Assembly: GCA_019425655.1 (NCBI GenBank)
Contig: NQWY01024834.1
Location: 1 to 34,689, forward strand
Direction: 5' to 3'
DNA length: 34,689 nucleotides
DNA from: Rhizophagus prolifer
Taxonomy: Eukaryota > Glomeromycota > Glomeromycetes > Glomerales > Glomeraceae
In this document: positions 10,583 to 19,518 of the stretch, one piece after another
Numbering within the stretch: position 1 is the first letter of the stretch
Layout: each line of letters opens with the position of its first letter
Notes under the pieces: model-generated
Databases searched by the model: none
What the model saw: only the letters and a program-made list of their open reading frames with translations
Told to the model about the DNA's origin: nothing
Position numbers and translations under genes: made by a program

Positions 10583-12793
10583 ATGAGCACAAAAGACATC
10601 AACTTATCTGCGGAACTCAAAAAATATTTCGGATTTTCAAAGTTCAAAGGACAACAGGAGCAGATTATTCAGGAACTTCTAGGTGGAAAAGATGTGTTTG
10701 TTTTAATGCCGACCGGTGGTGGAAAATCACTTTGTTACCAGTTACCGGCATTGATTTCTGAAGGAACAGCCATCGTTGTTTCTCCATTAATTGCATTGAT
10801 GAAAAATCAGGTAGATGCTGTAAACGGTTTATCTTCGGATGAAGGTGTGGCTCACGTTCTCAATTCTTCTCTTAACAAATCCCAGACAAAACAGGTAATG
10901 GATGACATTACGGCTGGCAAAACAAAGCTGTTGTATGTTGCTCCGGAATCCTTAATCAAAGAAGAATATCTCGAATTTTTGAGAGATGTGAAAATATCTT
11001 TCGTTGCCATTGACGAAGCCCACTGTATCTCGGAATGGGGACATGATTTCCGCCCGGAATACAGAAACCTGAAAGGCATTATTGATAAGATCGCGGATGT
11101 TCCCGTGATTGCTTTAACGGCTACTGCAACGCCAAAGGTTCAGGATGATATTCAGAAAACTTTAGGAATGAACAATGCTCTAGTTTTCAAAGAAAGTTTC
11201 AACAGAGCTAATTTATATTACGAGATTCGTCCAAAAGTGAATGTTGATAAAGAGATTGTCAAATTCATCAATCAGCATAAAGGGAAATCCGGAATTGTCT
11301 ATTGCCTCAGCAGAAGAAAGGTGGAGGAATTTGCTCAGCTTTTACAGGTTAATGGGATCAATGCGTTACCTTATCATGCCGGGTTGGATCAAAAAACAAG
11401 AGTTGCTAATCAGGACAAATTCCTGATGGAAGAAGTGGATGTGATTGTTGCAACTATTGCATTCGGAATGGGGATTGACAAGCCTGATGTTCGTTTTGTA
11501 ATTCATTATGATATTCCAAAATCTTTGGAAAGCTATTATCAGGAAACCGGACGCGCCGGAAGAGACGGAGGAGAAGGTTATTGCCTGGCATTCTATGATC
11601 CGAAAGATATTGAAAAATTAGAAAAATTCCTGGCTCAAAAACCTGTTTCCGAAAGAGAAATCGGACTACAGCTTCTGAATGAAGTGGTTGGTTATGCAGA
11701 AACATCCATGAGTAGAAGACAATATCTGCTGTATTATTTTGGAGAAAAATTCGATCCGGTGAAAGGCGAAGGTGCAATGATGTGCGATAATTCCCAGAAT
11801 CCGCCCAAGTTAAAGGATGCAGCTAGGGATTTGAAAAAAGTGTTGGAAATGATCAAATCTTTGGGAGAAAAATTCCGTACAAAAGACCTCATCACTATCA
11901 TTGCCGGTAAAGAAACGGCTGTTACCAAATCTTATAAACTGGAGCAGACAGAATTCTTTGGATTCGGAAAGGAAGAAACGGACAACTATTGGAAGTCGAT
12001 TATCAGGCAAGCGACTGTTCAGGATTTTCTTAGAAAGGATATCGAAACTTATGGTGTTCTGAAAATTTCTGAAAAAGGAAATGATGTGATCTCAGGAAAA
12101 TACAAAGAACCGTTTTTGATTGCTGAAGACAGAGAATATGATCTGACTCAGATCAAGCAAAAAACTGACAGTGAGCAAGTTCAGATTCAGGCTGGTGGCG
12201 GACTGGATCAGTTGTTATTCGGGCAGTTAAAGGATCTTAGAAAAACTGTGGCTAAAAAACACGGCATTCCGCCTTATACGGTTTTTATGGATCCAAGCCT
12301 GGAAGATATGACAGTACAATATCCTATAACAGTGGAGGAAGTTGCGAAAATCTACGGTGTAGGTGAAGGTAAGGCCAGAAAATACGGAAAAGAATTTGCT
12401 GATTTTATAAAGAAATATGTTGAGGATAATGGTATAGAAAGAACTCAGGATCTTGTAATGAAACAGGTGGCCAATAAATCCAGCCACAAGGTTTTTATTA
12501 TTCAAAATACCGATAAAAAGATAGATCTTGAAGATATCGCAAAAGCAAAGCATCTATCAATGAGCGATCTTCTTTCTGAAATGGAAAGTATTGTTTACCA
12601 AGGAACAAAGCTTAATATCGATTATTACATTGAAGAAAATTTTGACGAAGATGTTGTAGATGATTTTATGGATTTTATGAAAAACTCAGAGAGTGACAGT
12701 ATGAAAACATTACTGGCTGAATATGGCGATGATCTCACAGATGATGAAGTGAGAGTTCTCCGGATCAAATTTATCAGTGATGTTGCTAACTAA
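10583..12793 (+). CDS. recQ: ATP-dependent DNA helicase RecQ
   Basis: A 3'-5' DNA helicase of recombination repair. The 736-residue protein has helicase motifs in order: Walker A PTGGGKS (43-49), DEAH (144-147), HDFRPEYR, and motif [13 protein letters not shown] RecQ-Ct region and an HRDC domain follow ([20 protein letters not shown] to about [12 protein letters not shown]), then an acidic tail with a helix-turn-helix-like part. The four-cysteine zinc site of the E. coli protein is almost gone: the first Cys is replaced in the SMSRRQ segment, and the CxxCxxC cluster reads [10 protein letters not shown], leaving only Cys401. The organism may have other RecQ copies. Divergent from kdsD, with its own terminator. 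Confidence 0.95.
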   Translation: MSTKDINLSAELKKYFGFSKFKGQQEQIIQELLGGKDVFVLMPTGGGKSLCYQLPALISEGTAIVVSPLIALMKNQVDAVNGLSSDEGVAHVLNSSLNKSQTKQVMDDITAGKTKLLYVAPESLIKEEYLEFLRDVKISFVAIDEAHCISEWGHDFRPEYRNLKGIIDKIADVPVIALTATATPKVQDDIQKTLGMNNALVFKESFNRANLYYEIRPKVNVDKEIVKFINQHKGKSGIVYCLSRRKVEEFAQLLQVNGINALPYHAGLDQKTRVANQDKFLMEEVDVIVATIAFGMGIDKPDVRFVIHYDIPKSLESYYQETGRAGRDGGEGYCLAFYDPKDIEKLEKFLAQKPVSEREIGLQLLNEVVGYAETSMSRRQYLLYYFGEKFDPVKGEGAMMCDNSQNPPKLKDAARDLKKVLEMIKSLGEKFRTKDLITIIAGKETAVTKSYKLEQTEFFGFGKEETDNYWKSIIRQATVQDFLRKDIETYGVLKISEKGNDVISGKYKEPFLIAEDREYDLTQIKQKTDSEQVQIQAGGGLDQLLFGQLKDLRKTVAKKHGIPPYTVFMDPSLEDMTVQYPITVEEVAKIYGVGEGKARKYGKEFADFIKKYVEDNGIERTQDLVMKQVANKSSHKVFIIQNTDKKIDLEDIAKAKHLSMSDLLSEMESIVYQGTKLNIDYYIEENFDEDVVDDFMDFMKNSESDSMKTLLAEYGDDLTDDEVRVLRIKFISDVAN

Positions 12794-12804
12794 ATATAAT
12801 AATT

Positions 12805-12828
12805 GTCGGAAAACTTTCCGGCATTTTT
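12805..12828 (+). terminator. recQ terminator
   Basis: Stem GTCGGAAA (12805-12812) with TTTCCGGC (12815-12822), one G-U pair, followed by five Ts. It is 11 bases past the recQ stop. Confidence 0.8.
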
Positions 12829-12856
12829 ATTTATAGGAATTCCCATTTTGGTTTTG

Positions 12857-12864
12857 TAATTTTG
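12857..12864 (+). promoter_or_regulatory. -7 box of the glycosyltransferase operon
   Basis: TAATTTTG matches TAnnTTTG exactly. It lies 63 bases before ATG 12928. No TTG stands at the usual -33 spacing. Confidence 0.5.
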
Positions 12865-12927
12865 ATTGATGAAATCGCTAAACAAATAGTGATTTAGATC
12901 AACATTGAAAAAAATGAACATCTACAT

Positions 12928-13998
12928 ATGAAAAAGTCAATCATTTTCATATTACCCGATTTGGAAACTGGAGGAGCGGAAAGAATTGTGACAACAATTG
13001 CCAATCATCTTCCCAGGGACAGGTTTTCTCCTTCGATTCTTTTGTTGAGAAAAGAAGGCGCTTATCTTGAATTTCTGAAACCCGATGTTGAAATTATCGA
13101 TATCCAGACTCCGAGAATCAGACATTCTCTCAAACCGATTCTGTTAGAAATAAAAAGAAGAAAACCGGATATTGTCTTTTCGGGTTTTGGTGAGATAAAT
13201 GCATATTTGTCTTTGTTTACAAGATTGTTTCCGAATACAAGATTCATTGCCCGGGAGACTAATGTTGTCTCGCAACACGTGACGAGGAAAGAGATCAGAT
13301 TTTTTTATAAATTCTATAATAGTTATGATAAAATCATTGCTCAAAGTAATGATATGCAAAATGATCTGATCAAAAATTTCGGCATCAAAAAAAAGAAATT
13401 GGTTAAGATCAATAATCCTGTGGATGTTAATTTTATTGAAGAAAAACTTAATGAATCTGAACGTCCGGCAGAATTTTCTCATCAGCACAAAAATGTGGTT
13501 GCCATTGGAAATCTATCAGCAAGAAAAGGTTTTGATAATCTTCTGAAAGTTTTTTCAAGACTTAAAAATCAGAATATTTTGCTTCATATTCTGGGAGATG
13601 GACGTGACAAGGAAATGTTGATTCAGATGAAAGAGATGCTCGGTTTGGATCATGTTATTTTTCATGGTAAAAAAAGTAATCCTTATCAATATCTCAAGTT
13701 TGCGGATCTTTTCATTTTGTCATCACGTTACGAGGGTTTTCCTAATGTCCTTTTAGAAGCAGGAATTTGTGGAATTTATTCTTTAGCCAATAATTGTCCC
13801 GGCGGGATTGACGAAATTATTATTGATCAAATCAACGGCGAAATAGCTGATATCGAGGATTATGATAACTTTGCAGAGAGAATAAAACACGCTGTTTATA
13901 AAAATAATAACAGAGAAAATATTAAAGAATCTATTAAATCCAGATTTTCCAAAGAGATTATCCTGAAAAAATACGAAGATCTTCTTGGGAATTTATAA
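12928..13998 (+). CDS. Glycosyltransferase family 4
   Basis: A retaining GT-B glycosyltransferase of 356 residues that would transfer a sugar from a nucleotide donor to a lipid, glycan or protein acceptor. The N-terminal acceptor domain opens with IIFILPDLETGGAERIV, in which GGAERI is a GT4 hallmark. The C-terminal donor domain has GNLSARKGFDNLL, HILGDG and the E-x7-E region SRYEGFPNVLLEAG. The enzyme is cytoplasmic or peripheral at the membrane. The next gene, a membrane hydroxylase, starts 13 bases later, so the acceptor may be a membrane lipid; the specific donor and acceptor cannot be told. Confidence 0.92.
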   Translation: MKKSIIFILPDLETGGAERIVTTIANHLPRDRFSPSILLLRKEGAYLEFLKPDVEIIDIQTPRIRHSLKPILLEIKRRKPDIVFSGFGEINAYLSLFTRLFPNTRFIARETNVVSQHVTRKEIRFFYKFYNSYDKIIAQSNDMQNDLIKNFGIKKKKLVKINNPVDVNFIEEKLNESERPAEFSHQHKNVVAIGNLSARKGFDNLLKVFSRLKNQNILLHILGDGRDKEMLIQMKEMLGLDHVIFHGKKSNPYQYLKFADLFILSSRYEGFPNVLLEAGICGIYSLANNCPGGIDEIIIDQINGEIADIEDYDNFAERIKHAVYKNNNRENIKESIKSRFSKEIILKKYEDLLGNL

Positions 13999-14011
13999 GA
14001 ACTAATTAAAC

Positions 14012-14932
14012 ATGTTAGACGAAATATTCAGTGAAAATGGTCAGGGGATTATTTATATGTGGTCTATCCCAATCCATGCTATTGTCATTTTAGGCGAGAT
14101 GATCTACAGTCATTTCAACCGGGAAAAATTATACGAGACCAAAGACGTTTTATCCAATGTTTATCTGGCTATTCTCAATTATGGATTAGATCTTCTGATG
14201 AAAGGAGTATCTATGGCTGTGATGTTTTTCTTTTATCATCACCGTTTATTCACTTGGGAATTTAATGTTTGGTATTTTGTCGCAGTTTTTGTTTTACAGG
14301 ATTTTGCTTATTATGTTTTGCATTATGTAGATCATCATTCCAGAGCGTTTTGGGCGGTTCATATCACACATCATAGTTCAGATCATTTCAATATCACAAC
14401 TGGCTTTAGAAGTCCCGTTTTACAACCATTATACAGGTATTTGTACTTTTCGCCATTGGCATTTTTAGGATTCAATCCTTGGCATATTATGGTTGCCTAT
14501 TCGGTTTTACAGGTTTATGGGACTTGGGTGCATACGCAGACTGTTAAGAATCTTGGTTTCCTGGAATGGTTCATGGTTACACCTTCACATCATAGAGTTC
14601 ATCACGCCTGCAACATCCGTTATCTGGACAGGAATATGGGAATGGCGCTGATTATCTGGGACAGAATTTTTGGAACATTTGAAAAAGAAGTTCCCGAAGT
14701 TCCGATCAAATACGGAATCTATCCCAAAATGGAGGACAAAGGTCCTGTGAATTTAGTTTTCTACGAATGGAAAAAAATTGCGAAAGACCTGAAACAGCCT
14801 GACTTAAAATTTACAGATAAACTAAAATATCTTTTCTATTCTCCAGGCTGGCGACACGACGGAACGGGTAAAACCGTTAGAGACTATCAGCGTGAAGAAT
14901 TAGAAAGAAGAATGAAAAAACAAGCGTCATGA
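14012..14932 (+). CDS. Fatty acid hydroxylase / sterol desaturase family membrane enzyme
   Basis: A di-iron integral membrane oxygenase of 306 residues. Several hydrophobic helices alternate with the three histidine clusters of the family: HYVDHHSRAF, HITHHSSDHFN and PSHHRVHHACN. Such enzymes hydroxylate or desaturate a lipid chain or sterol-like ring using O2. Bacteroidetes members commonly act on fatty acids, carotenoids or ether lipids; none of these is proven here. The operon has a glycosyltransferase 13 bases upstream and a lipoprotein gene overlapping by four bases downstream (ATGA), which suggests a shared envelope-lipid role. Confidence 0.88.
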   Translation: MLDEIFSENGQGIIYMWSIPIHAIVILGEMIYSHFNREKLYETKDVLSNVYLAILNYGLDLLMKGVSMAVMFFFYHHRLFTWEFNVWYFVAVFVLQDFAYYVLHYVDHHSRAFWAVHITHHSSDHFNITTGFRSPVLQPLYRYLYFSPLAFLGFNPWHIMVAYSVLQVYGTWVHTQTVKNLGFLEWFMVTPSHHRVHHACNIRYLDRNMGMALIIWDRIFGTFEKEVPEVPIKYGIYPKMEDKGPVNLVFYEWKKIAKDLKQPDLKFTDKLKYLFYSPGWRHDGTGKTVRDYQREELERRMKKQAS

Positions 14933-15390
14933 TTATAAAAAAATTGATCCCATTCATTGGAGTATTATTGATTTTAATTAATTGCAATTCATCAGTTAAA
15001 TCAGGAGACTCAACTCTTAATGAAGAAATCCCTTACAGAGAAGCGAAAAATTATTTCGTTAAAAATAACATTGATGCTGCGATTGACAATCCGAAATTTG
15101 AAACGCAGGGAGAATTCGACCAGGTTTTTGGAATGGCAACAACAATGGGAGAGAACGGAAAACCAACGCCAGTTGATTTTTCTAAAGAATTTGTCATCGC
15201 ACAAATCGAAGATCCTTCAAACCAAAGTGTAGAACTAAAGCCGGTTTCAATCCGAAAGAACGCAAATATTCTTGAGGTTAAATACAGAAAATTGGTTGGG
15301 GAAAATCAATCTTACACAACTCAAACTGCAATGATTTTGATTATTGATAAAAAATACGAAGGCGATGTTAATTTCGTTGAAGTAAAATAA
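14929..15390 (+). CDS. Small conserved lipoprotein of unknown function
   Basis: I do not recognise a characterised family. The 153-residue protein has a lipoprotein signal peptide (IIKKLIPFIGVLLILINC) with lipobox LINC, so it should be lipid-anchored at Cys19. The mature part is mixed alpha/beta: a helix around EAKNYFVKNNID, a conserved-looking FETQGEFDQVFGMATTMG segment, then strands ending in ILIIDKKYEGDVNFVEVK. The PVDFSKEFVIAQ and DPSNQSVELKP parts resemble small beta-rich secreted proteins of Bacteroidetes. Its start overlaps the preceding hydroxylase stop by four bases, so the two are translationally coupled. Confidence 0.8.
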   Translation: MIIKKLIPFIGVLLILINCNSSVKSGDSTLNEEIPYREAKNYFVKNNIDAAIDNPKFETQGEFDQVFGMATTMGENGKPTPVDFSKEFVIAQIEDPSNQSVELKPVSIRKNANILEVKYRKLVGENQSYTTQTAMILIIDKKYEGDVNFVEVK

Positions 15391-15410
15391 TTATAAAGAA
15401 ATTAAATAAA

Positions 15411-15441
15411 AAATTCCTGAATTTTAATTCAGGAATTTTTG
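15411..15441. terminator. Bidirectional terminator overlapping the NUDIX stop codon
   Basis: Perfect 12-bp stem AAATTCCTGAAT (15411-15422) and ATTCAGGAATTT (15427-15438). The minus-strand NUDIX stop (15424-15426) is in the loop, so the last codons of that gene form part of the hairpin arm. It also ends the plus-strand lipoprotein operon. Confidence 0.85.
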
Positions 15442-15840
15442 TTTTGCTATGTCGAAAACGCGTTTATCAATTGGTAATGGAAAAGGATTTTCACCTTCTA
15501 ACGGAATCCATTCTGTCTTTTCTATGCAAGGATCTAAGATTAGTAAATCTTCTTCATTTAAAATTTCAGCCAAGTAATAAATTGTAATCAATTGCTCATT
15601 ATCCCGGAATCTGGAAACCAGAAAATCGTCTTGTGTATAAAAGTGGTCTTTAATTTCAATCTCAAGATTCAGTTCTTCCTGGAACTCTCTCTTCAGGCAT
15701 TCTAAAGTGCTTTCTCCATATTCCAATCCGCCGCCGGGCAATTTAAGAAGATGATCTCCGGCATATTCCTCGTGAAGTGCAAGAACTTTGTTGTCTTTTA
15801 TACAAAGTGCATACACCCGAATGTTGATTTTGTCTATCAT
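15424..15840 (-). CDS. NUDIX hydrolase
   Basis: Hydrolyses a nucleoside diphosphate linked to another group; the substrate is unknown. The 138-residue protein has a full Nudix box at about residues 37-59 (GGLEYGESTLECLKREFQEE), with the metal-binding REFQEE. It resembles the small MutT-like branch. It begins 33 bases after the mnmD stop on the same strand, so the pair is likely co-transcribed. Its stop codon lies in the loop of the convergent terminator. Confidence 0.92.
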   Translation of the reverse strand: MIDKINIRVYALCIKDNKVLALHEEYAGDHLLKLPGGGLEYGESTLECLKREFQEELNLEIEIKDHFYTQDDFLVSRFRDNEQLITIYYLAEILNEEDLLILDPCIEKTEWIPLEGENPFPLPIDKRVFDIAKQKFLN

Positions 15841-15873
15841 ATATTGTGATTTGCAGTGCCTAATTTAGGGAAA

Positions 15874-16548
15874 TTATTTTTTCCAGGCGTTGATCATTTC
15901 TCTTTTTCCGGGAGGACCTTGTTTTTTTTCTACTTCAAATCCTAATTCCTGCAAGGCTCGTCTCACACTTCCTTTGGAAGAATAAGTTGTCAGCAAACTT
16001 CCTGTTTTCATTTTGGAAGCAACAATCTCAAATAATTCTTTCTCCCAAAGATCAGGCTGTACTCTGGCTCCGAAACAGTCAAAATAAACCAGATCAACAG
16101 GAGGTAAGTCCATGTTTTTTATATTAAAGAAGTCGTCTTTTATTTTTTTAAGATAAAAATTAACATCTAGTTCAACTAATTTTTCCCATTCTGTTTCATG
16201 GATTTTAAGAGACATATTTTGAACAATTGGGTTCGGAAATAATTCAGAATAAGACAATTCGGTCGCTTCTTGCAAAAAAATCGGATATTTTTCCACACCA
16301 AAATAATTGATTACATGATTTTTGTCATTTCTCAAATATTCATCAAATGTTACCAAAACGTTAAGACCTGTTCCAAAACCCAACTCTAAAATATTAATTT
16401 CACAACTATTTATCAAATTAAGTCCATTTTTGATAAATACGTGATTGGCTTCCTGAAGTGCACCGTGTTTAGAATGGTATGTTTCTTTTAATTCACTGAT
16501 TAATAAAGTTTTACTACCGTCGCTGGTGCTGATTAATTCTCTTTTCAA
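15874..16548 (-). CDS. mnmD: tRNA 5-methylaminomethyl-2-thiouridine methyltransferase MnmD (TTG start)
   Basis: Performs the last SAM-dependent methylation of mnm5s2U34 in certain tRNAs. In many bacteria this is the N-terminal half of the fused MnmC; here it stands alone (224 residues) without the FAD oxidase half. Seen: DGSKTLLISELKETYHSKHG at the start, the SAM loop LELGFGTGLNVL, and DLVYFDCFGARVQPDLW followed by TTYSSKGSVRRALQELGF. The start is TTG at 16548: an in-frame stop lies four codons upstream and no ATG fits, while family members begin at MKRE. The predicted transcript start is only about nine bases upstream. It leads a two-gene operon with the NUDIX gene. Confidence 0.93.
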   Translation of the reverse strand: MKRELISTSDGSKTLLISELKETYHSKHGALQEANHVFIKNGLNLINSCEINILELGFGTGLNVLVTFDEYLRNDKNHVINYFGVEKYPIFLQEATELSYSELFPNPIVQNMSLKIHETEWEKLVELDVNFYLKKIKDDFFNIKNMDLPPVDLVYFDCFGARVQPDLWEKELFEIVASKMKTGSLLTTYSSKGSVRRALQELGFEVEKKQGPPGKREMINAWKK

Positions 16549-16560
16549 AGTATTTTTTTA

Positions 16561-16568
16561 CAAAATTA
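16561..16568 (-). promoter_or_regulatory. -7 box of mnmD
   Basis: Minus-strand TAATTTTG (plus CAAAATTA) fits TAnnTTTG exactly. It lies 12 bases upstream of the TTG start, implying a very short leader. Confidence 0.55.
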
Positions 16569-16577
16569 AACTAAATT

Positions 16578-16606
16578 TTGATTATTAAAAAATTATTATA
16601 TATTTG
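16578..16606 (+). promoter_or_regulatory. ilvE promoter, -33 and -7 boxes
   Basis: TTG at 16578-16580 and TATATTTG at 16599-16606 are separated by 18 bases, the best two-part flavobacterial promoter in the window. The transcript would start near 16610, about 22 bases before ATG 16632. The intergenic region also carries the divergent mnmD promoter. Confidence 0.7.
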
Positions 16607-16631
16607 TAATACCTCAACAAAAAATTAAAAA

Positions 16632-17702
16632 ATGATAATTCAAAAAACTTCAAATCCAAGAATTTCATCATTTGATCCTAATAATTTTTCTTTTGGAAAC
16701 ACTTTTATAGATCATATGATTATTTGTGAATACGAAAATGGGAAATGGGGGGATCTTCAATTGGTTCCTTATGGTCCTATCGGTTTTACCCCTGCTATGA
16801 TGGGGGTCAATTACGGACAGGCTTGTTTTGAAGGAATGAAGGCTTATAAGGATAAAGATGGTCAGGTATTTCTTTTTCGTCCGGAAAAGAACTTTGAGCG
16901 TATTAACAAATCCGCAAAAAGATTAGCAATTCCTGAGATTTCCGAAGAAATGTTTATGGACGGATTAAAAGCTCTTGTGGATATTGACAGAGACTGGATT
17001 CCTCACGGAGAAGGAATGTCTTTATATCTAAGACCTTTGCTGTTTGCAACAGAAGAAGCTCTGAAAGCGAGAATCTCCGAGAAGTATATGTTTGCCATTG
17101 TGGCAACACCAGCAAAAAATTATTATACCGCTCCGGTTTCTGTTAAAATTGCCGATCACTACTCAAGAGCAGCAAGTGGAGGTGTGGGTGCTGCAAAAGC
17201 AGCAGGAAATTATGCTGCTTCTTTCTATCCAACCCAGCTGGCAATAGAAGAAGGATATGAGCAGATCATCTGGACAGACGATTGTTCACACGAATATTTT
17301 GAGGAAAGTGGAACAATGAACGTTTTTGTAAGAATCAACGATACAATTTATACACCTAAAACTTCAGATAAAATCCTGGATGGCGTTACAAGAGACAGCT
17401 TTATCCAGCTTGCAAAAAATAGAGGAATTGAAGTTGTTATCGGTAATGTAAAAGTTTCCGATGTCATAGAAGCCCAGAAAAATGGAACTTTGAAAGAAGT
17501 CTGGGGAGTAGGGACTGCAGTGGTTACAAGTGTTTTTCAGGCCTTGGGATATCAAGGCGAGCATTTGGTTTTACCACAGCTTTCTGAAGAAGAAAGTTAT
17601 GCTTCATTACTTAAAAATGATCTTGTTAATATCCAGACTAATAAAGCCGAAGATCCTTTTGGATGGAGAGTTTTGGTAGAAGAACATGTTTACAGTCTTT
17701 AG
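16632..17702 (+). CDS. ilvE: Branched-chain amino acid aminotransferase
   Basis: A PLP enzyme that interconverts valine, leucine and isoleucine with their 2-oxo acids. The 356-residue protein matches the fold-type IV BCAT class in length. Seen: GQACFEGMKAYKDKDG, the PLP-lysine region GGVGAAKAAGNYAAS, EYFEESGTMNVF and GVGTAVVTSV. No other branched-chain pathway gene is adjacent; the gene stands alone between a divergent promoter and a strong terminator. Confidence 0.95.
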   Translation: MIIQKTSNPRISSFDPNNFSFGNTFIDHMIICEYENGKWGDLQLVPYGPIGFTPAMMGVNYGQACFEGMKAYKDKDGQVFLFRPEKNFERINKSAKRLAIPEISEEMFMDGLKALVDIDRDWIPHGEGMSLYLRPLLFATEEALKARISEKYMFAIVATPAKNYYTAPVSVKIADHYSRAASGGVGAAKAAGNYAASFYPTQLAIEEGYEQIIWTDDCSHEYFEESGTMNVFVRINDTIYTPKTSDKILDGVTRDSFIQLAKNRGIEVVIGNVKVSDVIEAQKNGTLKEVWGVGTAVVTSVFQALGYQGEHLVLPQLSEEESYASLLKNDLVNIQTNKAEDPFGWRVLVEEHVYSL

Positions 17703-17734
17703 AATTAAATAATTAAAGATAAATTGAAAGAATG

Positions 17735-17767
17735 AAAACCGGAAAATTGCTTCCGGTTTTTGTTTTT
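17735..17767 (+). terminator. ilvE terminator
   Basis: Perfect 10-bp stem AAAACCGGAA (17735-17744) with TTCCGGTTTT (17751-17760) and a six-base loop, followed by a T-rich tail. Confidence 0.9.
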
Positions 17768-17841
17768 TGATAACAATTAAGTCTGGCAAAATCCTTATTT
17801 TCGCAAAAGATTTTCGAGCATTTTAGAAATATCATTAGAGA

Positions 17842-18354
17842 ATGAACAAATTATTTTACATATCGATTTTAATTCTTACCGCTTCTTGTGCCAAGCAAAC
17901 ACCTGCGCAGCATCCTGAAGAACAGTTTATGTCAGAAAGCGAACTGGAAGTTTCTAAAAACCGTACAAAAGAACTCAATACTCTTGAAAGAAATCAAATC
18001 GAGGATTGGATAAAATCTCAGAATGTAAAATATTATCCTATGGGGATGAACTATTGGGTGAATATAGAAAATCTAGAGAAAAACTACCGTAAAAATAATG
18101 GTGAAAAAGTCTCTTATCAATATTATATTTACGATTTTGACAGGGTAAAACTATACGACACACCAGTAGAAAACATCAATGTGGAATTTGGTCATTTTAA
18201 AGAAATGGATGCGGTAGAAGATGTAATAAGATATCTGAAAAAAGGAGAGGAGGCAGAATTACTGGTACCTTCGGTTTTGGCTTACGGAACTTACGGTGAT
18301 AATAAAAAAGTTCCGAATGATATGCCATTAATCATCAAAGTAAAAGTATTATAA
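17842..18354 (+). CDS. gldI: GldI-like FKBP-type peptidyl-prolyl isomerase lipoprotein
   Basis: A 170-residue lipoprotein (signal peptide with lipobox LTASC). The C-terminal half is FKBP-like: SYQYYIYDFDRVKLYDTP, then VIRYLKKGEEAELLVPSVLA, YGTYGDNKKVPNDMP and a final IIKVKVL strand. In gliding flavobacteria GldI is a periplasmic or outer-membrane-anchored PPIase needed for motility and T9SS-linked functions. I assign GldI by domain and by the adjoining PPIase gene; it could instead be a generic FKBP lipoprotein. It lies 19 bases upstream of the cyclophilin-FKBP gene. A -7-like TATTTTCG stands at 17796-17803. Confidence 0.78.
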   Translation: MNKLFYISILILTASCAKQTPAQHPEEQFMSESELEVSKNRTKELNTLERNQIEDWIKSQNVKYYPMGMNYWVNIENLEKNYRKNNGEKVSYQYYIYDFDRVKLYDTPVENINVEFGHFKEMDAVEDVIRYLKKGEEAELLVPSVLAYGTYGDNKKVPNDMPLIIKVKVL

Positions 18355-18373
18355 AAATTAACGCATAAATAAA

Positions 18374-19471
18374 ATGAAGAAATTTATAGCATTATCTATA
18401 ACATTATTAACATTATTAAACTGTAAAACATTGGAAATAGACAAAGAAACTTACAAGAGTCTGCCAGACGGACTTTATGGAAATCTGACAACAAGTAAAG
18501 GTGACATTTTGGTCAAATTCGAAGATGAAAAATCTCCGGTTACTGTTGCTAATTTTGTTGGTCTTGCTGAAGGTAAAATCGAAAATAAATCTAAGAAAAA
18601 AGGCGAGCCATTCTATGACGGGACTATTTTTCACAGAGTAATCAAAGATTTTATGATCCAGGGTGGGGATCCGCAAGGAACCGGAATGGGTGATCCGGGC
18701 TACAAATTCGATGATGAGAAAAATGACCTTCAACATACAGGGAAAGGAATCCTATCAATGGCTAATTCCGGCCCTAATACCAATGGTTCCCAGTTTTTCA
18801 TCACAGAAGTTGCAACACCTTGGCTAGACGGAAGGCATACAATTTTTGGTAAGGTTGTAAAAGGTGAAGCTGTGATCGATTCTATTGCAAATGTAGAAAA
18901 AGGGGCTCAGGACAAACCAAAAACAGACGTAGTGCTTAACAAAGTTGCCATCTTCAGCAAAGGTGACAAATACAAACATTACGATGCTGAAAAAATCTTC
19001 AATGAAGGAAAGGCAAAAATCCAGGAAAACAACAAAGCTTATTTAGCAAAAGCTGAGGCTGATAAGAAGAAAAAAGAAGAAGAATTCAAAGCCAATCAAC
19101 AAAAGCTGGTTGATGGTCTTAAGGCAGGAATGCAATCTACGCCTTCCGGTCTTTATTACAAAATTACTAAAACTTCAACCGGAGCTAATCCAACGCCAGG
19201 ACAAACGGTTGCTGTTCATTATGCAGGAAAATTGGTTAATGGGGAAGAGTTTGACAACTCTTTTAAAAGAGGACAGCCAATTGATATTCCGATCGGAGTT
19301 GGGCAGGTAATCAAAGGTTGGGACGAAGGAATTCTTTTGTTAAAAGAAGGTGAAACCGCAACGTTGCTGATTCCGCCAGCTTTAGGTTACGGCGAAAGAG
19401 GAGCAGGAGGTGTTATTCCGCCAAATGCATGGTTGGTTTTTGACGTTGAACTGGTAAAGATTGAAAAGTAA
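18374..19471 (+). CDS. Cyclophilin-FKBP fusion peptidyl-prolyl isomerase, lipoprotein
   Basis: One 365-residue protein carries both main PPIase folds. A lipoprotein signal (LTLLNC) is followed by a cyclophilin domain at about residues 30-195 (FHRVIKDFMIQGGDPQG, then SMANSGPNTNGSQFFIT), a charged, probably coiled-coil linker at about 205-255 (KAEADKKKKEEEFKANQQK) and an FKBP domain at about 265-365 (GQTVAVHYAGKLVNG, IKGWDEGILLLKEGE, PPALGYGERGAGGVIPPNAW). It should catalyse proline isomerisation on exported proteins in the periplasm. The two domains may act on different clients. It is co-transcribed with the GldI-like gene. Confidence 0.94.
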   Translation: MKKFIALSITLLTLLNCKTLEIDKETYKSLPDGLYGNLTTSKGDILVKFEDEKSPVTVANFVGLAEGKIENKSKKKGEPFYDGTIFHRVIKDFMIQGGDPQGTGMGDPGYKFDDEKNDLQHTGKGILSMANSGPNTNGSQFFITEVATPWLDGRHTIFGKVVKGEAVIDSIANVEKGAQDKPKTDVVLNKVAIFSKGDKYKHYDAEKIFNEGKAKIQENNKAYLAKAEADKKKKEEEFKANQQKLVDGLKAGMQSTPSGLYYKITKTSTGANPTPGQTVAVHYAGKLVNGEEFDNSFKRGQPIDIPIGVGQVIKGWDEGILLLKEGETATLLIPPALGYGERGAGGVIPPNAWLVFDVELVKIEK

Positions 19472-19485
19472 TCTGAACTTATATA

Positions 19486-19518
19486 AAAAACGGAGCGACA
19501 TTATTCGCTCCGTTTTTT
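19486..19518. terminator. Bidirectional terminator between PPIase and heme oxygenase genes
   Basis: Perfect 12-bp stem AAAAACGGAGCG (19486-19497) with CGCTCCGTTTTT (19506-19517). It touches the heme oxygenase stop at 19518. Confidence 0.92.
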
